DNA of 64,000 bases from Nephrocerus scutellatus (Eukaryota > Arthropoda > Insecta > Diptera > Pipunculidae), in contig OX352763.1 of assembly GCA_947095585.1 (NCBI GenBank), forward strand, positions 104,697,908-104,761,907, given 5' to 3'. The translations under genes and the position numbers were made by a program. Below the pieces are notes generated by a model, which was given only the letters and a program-made list of their open reading frames with translations, was not told where the DNA came from and ran no database searches. This document shows, in pieces, positions 1 through 12,013 of this stretch. How positions within the stretch are numbered: position 1 is the first letter of the stretch; each line of letters starts with the position of its first letter.

Positions 1-89
1 ACTTTCAAATAAAAAAAGAAATTTGAGAAAATATTCAGTAATTTTTTTTTATAGCATTTTCAAAAAAAAAAGTTATTTGGCGGACCCTT

Positions 90-345
90 TACTTTTCAGT
101 GAGATAAGCTATCCGGTCACCGGTATATCGTTGCCTACGAAAACCGTACTGCTGGTCGCTAAGGATTTCACGTGATTCAAGGAATTGCATAAGCTTTCGA
201 TTGATCGGCGTTTCCATGACCTTAGAAAGTATGGATGTTAGCGCAATTGGTCGGTACGAGAAAAGAGGTGATCGTTTTTAGTAACAGACTGGACAAAAAG
301 CCAATTCCTTGGGAAGACTCCAGAAGAATAAGATAAGTGAAAAAT
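90..345 (-). pseudogene. LINE reverse transcriptase fragment (jockey-like)
   Basis: Read on the minus strand, this stretch gives a recognisable but frameshifted reverse-transcriptase segment. It contains YRPIALTSILSKVMETPIN, then LESREILSDQQYGFRRQ and AYLTEK. These are the conserved fingers/palm blocks (RPI.L.s..sK..E and QyGFR) of jockey/CR1-superfamily LINEs. The same blocks recur on the minus strand at 25650-25950, so both are copies of one family. No endonuclease or catalytic FADD lies next to it. It is a dead truncated copy. Confidence 0.75.
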
Positions 346-419
346 AATACTCTAGCCACTTGATGAGTACGGAAGTAAATCTTTCCCATAGAGATAGGTT
401 TCGACTCTTGCAAGTACCG

Positions 420-988
420 GTGGCGACAACGCGCTATCTCTGATAGCGTGGAGCTAGCTGCAAAATGTAAAGCAAGCAGATTGCCTTTGTCTATAGAGTT
501 GACAGTTGGAATGCCATGGTGAATGAGCGTTGGAATGGAAGACGAGGCAGTTTTTTAATTCATTTCACGAATGACCAAAAATGTTTATGTTTAGGACATT
601 GAAGTACACGTGTGCACCCGTGCATTGTCTTGATAGACCAGCACTTTTTTGCTTTTGTCGTTTTTCAAATAAATATCGAATAATTTCAAAAGCTATTTTT
701 TGTGTCAGTTTCTGGTCAAAGTGGAATTTGACTCGTCTAAAGTAGGTATTGCAATCATTTCTGACTCGTCTAAATTTGGTTCGGTTTTCCACAGAGGGGT
801 TTTCTTTATATATATCTTTATAACCGATAGCATACTTCCCGGTTCCTAGTAGTTTAAATCACATCAAGCATTTTCCTTCGGTTCGATACACTTAGTCCTG
901 GAAGGGATAAGTTGTCACAAAAAAGCAGTTACGTTAAAAAGTATTGTTATTCAAGTTTTTATTTTATTTGAGTAGTTTTTTAAAAGTA
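420..988. other. AT-rich DNA without a recognised gene
   Basis: I see no coding region, repeat or RNA gene that can be supported between the LINE scrap and the start of the tandem duplication. Confidence 0.5.
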
Positions 989-1229
989 GAATTTTTATTG
1001 ACTTTCTGTCTCAGTAGCTGTGCGTGCCTTTTTCGTTTGTTAGGCCTGGTACTACAAACGAATAAGTAACGTTTTCACTGTTGAGTGGTTGGTTCGTAGA
1101 AATTCTTCTTATTATTGTTATTTATAGTATTTTTTGATTTTTTATTTTATTATTATCTTATTTTACGTATATTTTCATCATCTTGACGGGTTCGGTATTT
1201 TTAATTTGTAAAATGAACTCTTATTTTGA

Positions 1230-2113
1230 AATTATTTTAAAAGTAATTTCAACTCGATCGTAGCACATCTTGTCGCGAATAAACCTGCGGTTCTAAGTTT
1301 ATGTGAAACGCAGGCCTCTTATATGGGTACCCCAAATGATTTTCAATGTCAGGGGTATTCTCGTGTCGACTGTTTGGTTCCTCATCGTGGGGTTATTTTA
1401 TTTATACGAGAAGACATCAGTTTTAGTGTACCTAATATTTTAATATTCCAAACAGTAATCCAATGTTCAATACGATATGGATTGAAATTGTAATTTCAAA
1501 CCATTCGATATTTATTTGTTCCCTTTATCGTAGTCCTAATTTGTCACCTGATGACACTAATATTGAGTTTAATTACTTATCAGACACAATAGACAAGATT
1601 TACCAATCATCACCAACATCAGAATTGGTAGTCTTGGGTGATTTTAATGTCCACAATGATTCATGGTTGACCTATTCGAATGGTAGAGATCGATCAGGTG
1701 AAACCGCTGAACTATTTTCAAATGTTAATCTTTTCACCCAACTCGTTGATAAGCCAACTAGGTATCCCGATACTACTGGTCAATCACCTCACCTTTTAGA
1801 TTTATTTCTTACAACTATGCCAGATAAATATTCAATTGATGTATCTGCTCCATTAGGTCTTTCTGACCATGCTTTGATAGTAGCCAAATTTTCAATAACA
1901 CCAGCCATTATAGAGCCTGCAAGTAAAAGGCTACTCTGGCATTATAAAAATGCTAACTGGAAGCTCCTGAACCAATTTTATAGCTCATTTGATTGGTCAA
2001 CCTGTTTTTCCAGCAGTAATGCTGATGAAGCATCACAACTTATCACGTCAACCATTTTGCTAGGAATGAAAAATTGCATTCCTTCTTCATTTACAAAGAA
2101 AAATACTCATAAA
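1230..2113 (+). pseudogene. LINE AP-endonuclease domain, frameshifted (copy 1)
   Basis: Apurinic/apyrimidinic-type endonuclease, the domain that nicks target DNA to prime reverse transcription. The N-terminal part reads in one frame from 1230 (AHLVANKPAVLSLCETQ, then HRGVILFIREDISF). Near 1455 the frame shifts and the rest reads from 1463. The second part has LVVLGDFNVHNDSW (the GDFN block), LDLFLTT and GLSDHALI (the SDH block), all hallmark catalytic motifs. After NTH (about residue 211 of the second frame) the native protein stops at the nested insertion. What follows up to 2254 is translated from the inserted DNA and is not endonuclease. Confidence 0.88.
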
Positions 2114-3034
2114 AAAAAACAACCCATAAAAATTAAAATTTTTCATCTAAATTCTCTAATCGCAGAAATTGATATGGGAGCCCCTCGATCCTGGGCCATT
2201 TTTTTTTATTGTAGAAGAAAATCATCGAAACAAACATTTGACATCAGATGTTAAAATTGAAAAAGCTCAGATCATTTTATTCTGAGCACTTAGAGCACGC
2301 TCATACTCTGAGCAAATAAGAAACACGAACATTTATCTTGAGAACTCTTTGACTGCTCTGAACTAATTTATGAAAACGCCAAATGACAGAATATTGTGAA
2401 AACTTGTTGTTCTATCTGTAAGTTGATATCGACAACAAAAAAAACGACATCAATAAAAAATACAATTCAGTAAATAAAAATGTAAGTTGAAGTAAGCATA
2501 AAACATTTATGTCTCGTTTCATTTGCTGGGTTCATTTGTGCGTGCGCTAAGATTTCTCTCTCTCTCTCCACCACCAACAAAACCATGCAGCGCAGCCGAC
2601 TGCGCAGCACACACCGCACAAAGTCCATAAAGGGCGACGAATATCTGATGCCAGTACAGATATTTAAAAAATGTATAACGGCCTTGCGGCCGAACCCGGG
2701 ACCCGATCACTACCAAATTTTCGAAAAAGTATTGTTTATTGGGTATACACATGTGTGTAAAATTTGAAGAAAATCGGGTAAATTTTTTAAAATTTTTGTT
2801 TGTGAGCCCCCCGACCCCGCAGCCCGAGAGGCCTCAAAATTTAATAGAAAGTGTTGTCTCCGGAAATACGCATGTGTGCAAAATTTCAATAAAATCGGGC
2901 CATGGGAAGTGGGTTAAAAATTGATTGCAAGAATCCACGACAGACGACCGACCGACGGCCGACCGACGACCGACCGACGACCGACCGACCGACGACCCAC
3001 GGGCAAGTGAAGTTAATATAGAGAATTTAATAAA
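2109..3034. mobile_element. 0.9-kb inserted element with (GACC)n tract and ATAAA target duplication, copy 1
   Basis: A 916-bp segment (2114-3029) is bracketed by ATAAA at 2109-2113 and 3030-3034. Removing it together with one ATAAA rejoins the LINE in frame: NTH from the left and KWFNEHC from the right, the usual endonuclease-to-RT linker. The insert starts A-rich and carries a (CT)n tract near 2558. It has two related modules with CATGTGTG and AAAATCGGG (about 2750-2777 and 2870-2899), then a (GACC)n tract at about 2940-2996, and ends GAGAATTTA. It has no long open reading frame of its own. Two further copies lie at 6663-7588 and 12014-12893. The class is unknown; the AAATTT..AAAATCGG motif next to a short tetranucleotide tract resembles tails of some insect non-autonomous retroelements. 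Confidence 0.85.
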
Positions 3035-5002
3035 TGGTTTAACGAACATTGCAGGTCAGCAGTCGCGTGTAAAAAAGCAGCCCATTTGGACTACGTTAAT
3101 TGCACTTCTGAAGAAAACCTTGTAACGTATCGAATAGCTAGAAATAGATCAAACGCTATATTGAAAAGGTCCAAAATAATATATGACCTTAAGATTCGAG
3201 ATAGCATGCGAAAAATTTTGGATTCTGATTCAAACAGTCGAAGCTTTTGGTCGTTTGCTGCATTGGTTAAAAGAAACTTTGCAGACAATACTTCGTCTAT
3301 TCCTTCTTTATTTCATAATGGTATTCATTATAGAACTAATATTGAGAAAGCTAATCTCTTAGCTTCTCATTTCGCTGGTGCGTCTACTCTTCCTTTAACT
3401 AATCAAAGCCCCCCAATTCTCCCGAATCTAGGCCCAGGTATGTCTAAAATCTATTTTCGGAAACGGGTTGTTTCAAAGATTCTGAAAGAACTTGACCCCA
3501 ATAAAGCGACTGGCCCCGACGGTATTCCGCCATTAGTATTGAAAAGTTGTCATCTTACTTTGGCAAAACCGCTTAGCAAATTGTTTCATCTCTCAATGAA
3601 GACGGGTGTTTTTCCGTCAATTTGGAAAATAGCTAATATTCAACCCGTCCCGAAAAAAGGTGATAAATCGGCACCTACGAACTACCGACCTATTGCTTTG
3701 TTGTCGGTTCTATCGAAGGTAATGGAATCTATCGTTAATTTCAGACTAATGAACTATCTGGATTCGAATGTTCTTTTATCCGATGTGCAGTATGGATTTC
3801 GTAAAAATCGATCTTCAGGCGAACTAATGACGTGCATGACTCATTGTTTGGAGCGAAGCATTGAAAACCTAGGTGAATCAAGCGTTGTTTCCTTAGATAT
3901 TGCTAAAGCTTTTGATAGAGTATGGCATGATTGTCTTGTTAATAAGATTCGTGCGCTGAATTTACACTCCTCTCTCATGACATGGATTGAGAATTATTTA
4001 TGGAACCGTAAAATAAAAGTTGTATTAAATGGTATATCTTCAGATTTACATGGGATCAATGCTGGCGTGCCTCAAGGATCATCCTTGTCTCCCACGCTCT
4101 TCTTGATATATTTCAACGACCTGTTGTCTTCTACAACCTGTGATATCCATTCATTTGCTGATGATACAACACTATCGGCCTCCATTGTGTTTGACAATCA
4201 AAAAGAATGCAATTCTCGCTTGAATGGTTCGCGTGAATTAATGAATTTGACTATTCTGTCTAATATTCAAATCATTCTTGATTGGGGCATTTCTAACAGA
4301 GTAGAATTTAACCCAAATAAATTCCAGTCTTGCCTTTTTTCTCAGAAGACAACTCAACATTATGTTCCTCCTGTTATTAATGGTACCTCTATTGCGAGAT
4401 CTGATTCACTTAAGTTGTTAGGTTTAAAAGTATCAAGTGATCTTTCCTGGAAAGAACATATTTATGAAATTTCAAAAAGAGCTAGCCAATGTTTAGGGTT
4501 CATAAGACGTTGTAACTTCTACTTTACTCCCTCTGAAGTGTTAAGATTATATAAATCTTATGTTAGACCCATTTTAGAATTTAATTCATATGTGTGGGGT
4601 GGTGCTCCAAGATCGCATTTGGTTCATCTTGATGGTGTTCAGAATAGAGTTATCCGTTTGATAAACGATGTAACCATTACTTCGTCTCTTGATACTTTGG
4701 AGCACAGACGAAATGTAGGAGCTTTATCTGTTTTCTATAAATTTTACAACGGTAAATGTTCTTTAGAAACCCGTTCTCTAGTTCCTGGGCCTTTTCTCAG
4801 TAACGTAAACACTCGTTTAAGGTTCAATCAACATAGATTTGCCTTAAAACTTTTTTCATGTAGAACCCAACACTTTAAATCCTCCTTTTTTCCGAGAGTC
4901 TCTTCGATGTGGAATCAATTGGTCGAACACGTGTTTCCAGAATCTTATAATCTGCAGGCGTTCAAATTAGCCGTTAACAACTTCTTGAAGGATGATGGTT
5001 AA
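3032..5002 (+). pseudogene. LINE reverse transcriptase, open frame (copy 1)
   Basis: Long open frame without an ATG that belongs to it; it is the C-terminal half of the LINE polyprotein cut off by the nested insertion. Numbered from the TTG at 3086: ATGPDGIPPLVLKSC at about 141, YRPIALLSVLSKV at about 200, catalytic DIAKAFD at 271-277, GVPQGSSLSP at 327-336 and the FADD active site at 357-360 (nt 4154-4165). A C-terminal region typical of the group follows (RSFFPR-like block SSFFPRVSSMWNQL). All three catalytic aspartates are present and no internal stop breaks the frame, so decay is recent. Without the endonuclease the product would not be a functional retrotransposase. Confidence 0.92.
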
Positions 5003-5783
5003 AGTATTCATAAGTTGTTTCTTAATATATAAAAAAAAAAAAAAAAAATAAAAAAATAAAAAAAAAAAAAAATTGTTTATCAGTATTTTTTAAATTATTT
5101 TTATAATTTGTAATATTTTCTTGGTCAAGGTTTTTTGTAGTTTTCCCTGACCATGATTCATTGATAAAAGTATTTGGACTCGCGTCGTTCTAAATTCGTG
5201 TTCGTTTTTCGTATTGCTTTTCCAATGAATCAGGGAGAATTCTGAGAAAATAAATTGAAACCGGCTACAAACGTGAGGAATGTGATATATTGTAAATCAC
5301 ATTCTTTCGATTTTTATTTTATTTTGAATTTAATAAAGGGCTTAGCCCAACTTATTGCCGTGACGTAAGTCATTCAGGGAGTCATCCCTTGGCAATAAGT
5401 CTCTATATATACAAAAAAAAAAAATATCCTCCTGGATTATGTTTGTGATCGTATCAGATATGGCATTCACACAACTATTAGCATTAGGTGGCCAGTTAAT
5501 ATTCCTTCGGCTTATGCTTTCTGGAGTGGCTAGAAGTCTTACGAATTTTTATTGACTTTCTGTCTCAGTAGCTGTGCGTGCCTTTTTCGTTTGTTAGGCC
5601 TGGTACTACAAACGAATAAGTAACGTTTTCACTGTTGAGTGGTTGGTTCGTAGAAATTCTTCTTATTATTGTTATTTATAGTATTTTTTGATTTTTTATT
5701 TTATTATTATCTTATTTTACGTATATTTTCATCATCTTGACGGGTTCGGTATTTTTAATTTGTAAAATGAACTCTTATTTTGA

Positions 5784-6667
5784 AATTATTTTAAAAGTAA
5801 TTTCAACTCGATCGTAGCACATCTTGTCGCGAATAAACCTGCGGTTCTAAGTTTATGTGAAACGCAGGCCTCTTATATGGGTACCCCAAATGATTTTCAA
5901 TGTCAGGGGTATTCTCGTGTCGACTGTTTGGTTCCTCATCGTGGGGTTATTTTATTTATACGAGAAGACATCAGTTTTAGTGTACCTAATATTTTAATAT
6001 TCCAAACAGTAATCCAATGTTCAATACGATATGGATTGAAATTGTAATTTCAAACCATTCGATATTTATTTGTTCCCTTTATCGTAGTCCTAATTTGTCA
6101 CCTGATGACACTAATATTGAGTTTAATTACTTATCAGACACAATAGACAAGATTTACCAATCATCACCAACATCAGAATTGGTAGTCTTGGGTGATTTTA
6201 ATGTCCACAATGATTCATGGTTGACCTATTCGAATGGTAGAGATCGATCAGGTGAAACCGCTGAACTATTTTCAAATGTTAATCTTTTCACCCAACTCGT
6301 TGATAAGCCAACTAGGTATCCCGATACTACTGGTCAATCACCTCACCTTTTAGATTTATTTCTTACAACTATGCCAGATAAATATTCAATTGATGTATCT
6401 GCTCCATTAGGTCTTTCTGACCATGCTTTGATAGTAGCCAAATTTTCAATAACACCAGCCATTATAGAGCCTGCAAGTAAAAGGCTACTCTGGCATTATA
6501 AAAATGCTAACTGGAAGCTCCTGAACCAATTTTATAGCTCATTTGATTGGTCAACCTGTTTTTCCAGCAGTAATGCTGATGAAGCATCACAACTTATCAC
6601 GTCAACCATTTTGCTAGGAATGAAAAATTGCATTCCTTCTTCATTTACAAAGAAAAATACTCATAAA
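5784..6667 (+). pseudogene. LINE AP-endonuclease domain, frameshifted (copy 2)
   Basis: Same as 1230-2113, shifted by 4554 bp. The second frame starts at 6017 with the GDFN and SDH blocks intact, and the frame break is at about 6009. It is cut at 6663 by the nested element. Confidence 0.87.
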
Positions 6668-7588
6668 AAAAAACAACCCATAAAAATTAAAATTTTTCAT
6701 CTAAATTCTCTAATCGCAGAAATTGATATGGGAGCCCCTCGATCCTGGGCCATTTTTTTTTATTGTAGAAGAAAATCATCGAAACAAACATTTGACATCA
6801 GATGTTAAAATTGAAAAAGCTCAGATCATTTTATTCTGAGCACTTAGAGCACGCTCATACTCTGAGCAAATAAGAAACACGAACATTTATCTTGAGAACT
6901 CTTTGACTGCTCTGAACTAATTTATGAAAACGCCAAATGACAGAATATTGTGAAAACTTGTTGTTCTATCTGTAAGTTGATATCGACAACAAAAAAAACG
7001 ACATCAATAAAAAATACAATTCAGTAAATAAAAATGTAAGTTGAAGTAAGCATAAAACATTTATGTCTCGTTTCATTTGCTGGGTTCATTTGTGCGTGCG
7101 CTAAGATTTCTCTCTCTCTCTCCACCACCAACAAAACCATGCAGCGCAGCCGACTGCGCAGCACACACCGCACAAAGTCCATAAAGGGCGACGAATATCT
7201 GATGCCAGTACAGATATTTAAAAAATGTATAACGGCCTTGCGGCCGAACCCGGGACCCGATCACTACCAAATTTTCGAAAAAGTATTGTTTATTGGGTAT
7301 ACACATGTGTGTAAAATTTGAAGAAAATCGGGTAAATTTTTTAAAATTTTTGTTTGTGAGCCCCCCGACCCCGCAGCCCGAGAGGCCTCAAAATTTAATA
7401 GAAAGTGTTGTCTCCGGAAATACGCATGTGTGCAAAATTTCAATAAAATCGGGCCATGGGAAGTGGGTTAAAAATTGATTGCAAGAATCCACGACAGACG
7501 ACCGACCGACGGCCGACCGACGACCGACCGACGACCGACCGACCGACGACCCACGGGCAAGTGAAGTTAATATAGAGAATTTAATAAA
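6663..7588. mobile_element. 0.9-kb inserted element with (GACC)n tract, copy 2
   Basis: Duplicate of 2109-3034, including both ATAAA target duplications (6663-6667 and 7584-7588). The insertion must predate the tandem duplication. Confidence 0.84.
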
Positions 7589-9556
7589 TGGTTTAACGAA
7601 CATTGCAGGTCAGCAGTCGCGTGTAAAAAAGCAGCCCATTTGGACTACGTTAATTGCACTTCTGAAGAAAACCTTGTAACGTATCGAATAGCTAGAAATA
7701 GATCAAACGCTATATTGAAAAGGTCCAAAATAATATATGACCTTAAGATTCGAGATAGCATGCGAAAAATTTTGGATTCTGATTCAAACAGTCGAAGCTT
7801 TTGGTCGTTTGCTGCATTGGTTAAAAGAAACTTTGCAGACAATACTTCGTCTATTCCTTCTTTATTTCATAATGGTATTCATTATAGAACTAATATTGAG
7901 AAAGCTAATCTCTTAGCTTCTCATTTCGCTGGTGCGTCTACTCTTCCTTTAACTAATCAAAGCCCCCCAATTCTCCCGAATCTAGGCCCAGGTATGTCTA
8001 AAATCTATTTTCGGAAACGGGTTGTTTCAAAGATTCTGAAAGAACTTGACCCCAATAAAGCGACTGGCCCCGACGGTATTCCGCCATTAGTATTGAAAAG
8101 TTGTCATCTTACTTTGGCAAAACCGCTTAGCAAATTGTTTCATCTCTCAATGAAGACGGGTGTTTTTCCGTCAATTTGGAAAATAGCTAATATTCAACCC
8201 GTCCCGAAAAAAGGTGATAAATCGGCACCTACGAACTACCGACCTATTGCTTTGTTGTCGGTTCTATCGAAGGTAATGGAATCTATCGTTAATTTCAGAC
8301 TAATGAACTATCTGGATTCGAATGTTCTTTTATCCGATGTGCAGTATGGATTTCGTAAAAATCGATCTTCAGGCGAACTAATGACGTGCATGACTCATTG
8401 TTTGGAGCGAAGCATTGAAAACCTAGGTGAATCAAGCGTTGTTTCCTTAGATATTGCTAAAGCTTTTGATAGAGTATGGCATGATTGTCTTGTTAATAAG
8501 ATTCGTGCGCTGAATTTACACTCCTCTCTCATGACATGGATTGAGAATTATTTATGGAACCGTAAAATAAAAGTTGTATTAAATGGTATATCTTCAGATT
8601 TACATGGGATCAATGCTGGCGTGCCTCAAGGATCATCCTTGTCTCCCACGCTCTTCTTGATATATTTCAACGACCTGTTGTCTTCTACAACCTGTGATAT
8701 CCATTCATTTGCTGATGATACAACACTATCGGCCTCCATTGTGTTTGACAATCAAAAAGAATGCAATTCTCGCTTGAATGGTTCGCGTGAATTAATGAAT
8801 TTGACTATTCTGTCTAATATTCAAATCATTCTTGATTGGGGCATTTCTAACAGAGTAGAATTTAACCCAAATAAATTCCAGTCTTGCCTTTTTTCTCAGA
8901 AGACAACTCAACATTATGTTCCTCCTGTTATTAATGGTACCTCTATTGCGAGATCTGATTCACTTAAGTTGTTAGGTTTAAAAGTATCAAGTGATCTTTC
9001 CTGGAAAGAACATATTTATGAAATTTCAAAAAGAGCTAGCCAATGTTTAGGGTTCATAAGACGTTGTAACTTCTACTTTACTCCCTCTGAAGTGTTAAGA
9101 TTATATAAATCTTATGTTAGACCCATTTTAGAATTTAATTCATATGTGTGGGGTGGTGCTCCAAGATCGCATTTGGTTCATCTTGATGGTGTTCAGAATA
9201 GAGTTATCCGTTTGATAAACGATGTAACCATTACTTCGTCTCTTGATACTTTGGAGCACAGACGAAATGTAGGAGCTTTATCTGTTTTCTATAAATTTTA
9301 CAACGGTAAATGTTCTTTAGAAACCCGTTCTCTAGTTCCTGGGCCTTTTCTCAGTAACGTAAACACTCGTTTAAGGTTCAATCAACATAGATTTGCCTTA
9401 AAACTTTTTTCATGTAGAACCCAACACTTTAAATCCTCCTTTTTTCCGAGAGTCTCTTCGATGTGGAATCAATTGGTCGAACACGTGTTTCCAGAATCTT
9501 ATAATCTGCAGGCGTTCAAATTAGCCGTTAACAACTTCTTGAAGGATGATGGTTAA
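7586..9556 (+). pseudogene. LINE reverse transcriptase, open frame (copy 2)
   Basis: Same product as 3032-5002 (638 codons from the TTG at 7640), residue for residue identical where compared, with DIAKAFD, GVPQGSSLSP and FADD intact. Separated from its endonuclease by the nested insertion. Confidence 0.91.
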
Positions 9557-10097
9557 AGTATTCATAAGTTGTTTCTTAATATATAAAAAAAAAAAAAAAA
9601 AATAAAAAAATAAAAAAAAAAAAAAAATTGTTTATCAGTATTTTTTAAATTATTTTTATAATTTGTAATATTTTCTTGGTCAAGGTTTTTTGTAGTTTTC
9701 CCTGACCATGATTCATTGATAAAAGTATTTGGACTCGCGTCGTTCTAAATTCGTGTTCGTTTTTCGTATTGCTTTTCCAATGAATCAGGGAGAATTCTGA
9801 GAAAATAAATTGAAACCGGCTACAAACGTGAGGAATGTGATATATTGTAAATCACATTCTTTCGATTTTTATTTTATTTTGAATTTAATAAAGGGCTTAG
9901 CCCAACTTATTGCCGTGACGTAAGTCATTCAGGGAGTCATCCCTTGGCAATAAGTCTCTATATATACAAAAAAAAAAAATATCCTCCTGGATTATGTTTG
10001 TGATCGTATCAGATATGGCATTCACACAACTATTAGCATTAGGTGGCCAGTTAATATTCCTTCGGCTTATGCTTTCTGGAGTGGCTAGAAGTCTTAC

Positions 10098-12013
10098 GAC
10101 TTCGATCCGTCTTTTTAGAATAAGTACCCGCGTAAAACTTTTTAATAGCCTCCTTATTTCTTTTTATGTCCTATTCCATATATATTTGCTACAAATAAAT
10201 CGAACACTTGTACCTTCCTCCAAATGTTTTACAGTGTAGGTTTTTTCTTTAATTTGAAGAGCTTTCGTGGTCATTTGGTCGACATGGCGATACAAATGCT
10301 TACTTGAACGTACAATCAAACACTACGAGTGCTCACGAGATGTATTTTTTGAAAGAAAATTAAACTTCACGTCTGCCTTTAATCTGGAAACTACGGTAAA
10401 ATTATTTTTCAGACTAAAACGTAGACGGTACATTTTTTTTCCTGATCAGGCGCGAATTCCTGTGCAAATCGCAACATGTTTGAACATTTACATGTGTACA
10501 CTGTATTGCGGATATTAGAGGTTTCTCGGGATATAAGAGTGTACATTATTCCGGGTATTAGAGGTTGCGGTTATTGGAGTTCCGGTTAAAAGAGTTTTTA
10601 CTGTATATTATTTCTTAATTTTAAAGTATAATGGTCACATTACATTAAATTGAAGTTCCCATTCATTTGTCTGCAACAATATAATGCGCACAACAACACG
10701 AATGGTCGCAAGAAGTTAGAAGATTTGGCCGTTGCGACCTTAAAATCTATTGTGCATCCCAATATTGTGGTAAGACAAGTGATGGATGGCTTAGTTCCTT
10801 AATGAGTAACACTTCATCACTGTATCAACTAAATCAACTGGGCCTGGTAAACGAGCAGAGTACTGTGTGGGTCGTGAGATATTTAAGCCTTTAAGTGGTG
10901 AGGGCGCCGGATACGAATAGCGGTCCGTTTGGGCTTTTTATCAAATGACAATAAAATGGGCCCTTGTACCATACTAGGTATCTGAATGTTTGGCAACGTT
11001 GTTCTCTGACCATTTACACTTTACATCGCAAGCACACAAACTATGGCAAAAAAAGAAGGAAACAAACTAGAAAACCAATCAACGTGTAAACTTAAATTCA
11101 TTACTGTTGCTGTGCTGTGTTGATGTAGAAATATTTAATTGAATTGACTCGTAATTGATTTTCAGGTGCAGTCTTTGTCAATGCAACGGTAATTGTTTAA
11201 ATTGCTTCACACACATTTATCATAGAGCCAATGATAGTGTGAGTTATGCATTTTTTTACTAAAAAAAAACAAACAATAAGTAATAACCAATAAGAATATT
11301 GATTGAAAAGGTCTGATTTAACTTTTAAAGTTTGCACTTAAACTTTTGAATGATCAACAATAGAAAAGTTGTTTTGTTTTCGTTATACTCGTGCACCATC
11401 GCGGTGCAGTTAAAACTTAATGTTTACCCAAGTAATAGAATTGGCAAAGAAGAAAAAATCGGTGCCACTTAGAACGATTGTTGAGTCAAAAGTGGTTTAC
11501 ACCATTCGTACTTGTTCCAAATGTGGACAAGTACCTTGGTACTCAATTACGAGATACTCGTATATCAACACAACTCATCGAACCAACTGAATCTACGAAT
11601 GTATCTGTCGATGCATCGCAAGAAAATTTCATATTTATTTTACACCGTTATCTCACTCTTCACAAGATATGGGGAAAAATACAAAAAAAAAAAACCGAAT
11701 ATTTGCTTAGGCAGGGAAAATATTGAATGAAGAAATAAAATTCCAGGCTGCAGTAAATAGAAAATTATTATTCTTAACTTCTGCATTAATTTTTTGGTGT
11801 AAAGAAGTAAGTGAAAAAATGATATCGTCTGTATATAGTATTTTGAATCAGCACAAAACAATATCTCGTATTAAATAAATATTTACAATCGTACAGGACT
11901 AATCAATAAAACAACAAACGTAAGAAAGTGGAGCTCCAGTTTTCCATTGCCAAAGGAATAACCATGTACGATATTTCAGCCTATAAAATCAGCACTGATA
12001 TTCTTTTAAAAAA
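10098..12013. other. Intergenic AT-rich DNA, no gene recognised
   Basis: Short open frames here have no recognisable motif. Visible pieces are a possible pogo/Tigger-type terminal sequence at 10505-10603 and a short motif at 10684-10720 (cacgaatggtcgcaagaag) that recurs at 39735-39765. Confidence 0.5.
10505..10603 (-). mobile_element. Possible Tigger/pogo-type transposon end
   Basis: Read on the minus strand it begins CAGTAAAAACTCTTTTAACC and continues with repeated units of the type CC..AATA.CCG and CCTCTAATA, a layout like terminal inverted repeats of Tigger/pogo elements. TA follows at the presumed end (ctgTATAtta). No partner end or transposase was found, so the call rests on resemblance only. 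Confidence 0.4.

Larger units (their letters stand above)
1190..5424 (+). mobile_element. Non-LTR retrotransposon (jockey/CR1-like LINE), copy 1
   Basis: An AP-endonuclease domain is followed by a reverse transcriptase on one strand, then a 3' UTR with AATAAAGGGCTTAGCCC near 5332 and a terminal A-run at 5413-5424. No ORF1 (gag-like) region or clear 5' end is visible, so the copy is 5'-truncated. It is interrupted at 2109-3034 by an unrelated element, and the endonuclease is frameshifted near 1455. Clade assignment beyond the jockey/I/CR1 group is uncertain without a phylogeny. The element cannot encode a complete protein as it stands. Confidence 0.9.
989..5542. repeat. 4.55-kb tandem duplication, unit 1
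   Basis: The unit begins at the G of GAATTTTTATTGACTTTC (989) and runs to GAAGTCTTAC (5542), where unit 2 starts at once. The two units are the same at every position I compared except one extra A in an A-run downstream of the reverse transcriptase (15 A in unit 1, 16 A in unit 2). The unit includes the LINE, its nested insertion and about 118 bp of DNA beyond the LINE poly-A. The duplication therefore copied a chromosomal segment and is not a second LINE insertion. Confidence 0.93.
5744..9979 (+). mobile_element. Non-LTR retrotransposon (jockey/CR1-like LINE), copy 2
   Basis: Second copy of the LINE at 1190-5424, created by the tandem duplication. It carries the same endonuclease frameshift, the same nested insertion and the same 3' flank. 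Its terminal A-run is at 9968-9979. Sharing of independent damage proves it did not arrive by its own transposition. Confidence 0.9.
5543..10097. repeat. 4.55-kb tandem duplication, unit 2
   Basis: Direct head-to-tail copy of 989-5542, one base longer because of the A-run difference. It ends at GAAGTCTTAC, after which the sequence leaves the repeat (GACTTCGATCCG). Only a GA is shared at the breakpoint. The near identity means the copy is very recent or an assembly artefact. Confidence 0.93.

Noticed and set aside
2925..3125. Open frame with Asp-Arg-Pro-Thr repeats in the (GACC)n tract, and its antisense Ser/Arg/Gly frame
   Set aside because: The repeats come from the GACC microsatellite inside a non-coding inserted element; the frames cross the element border and have no homologue.
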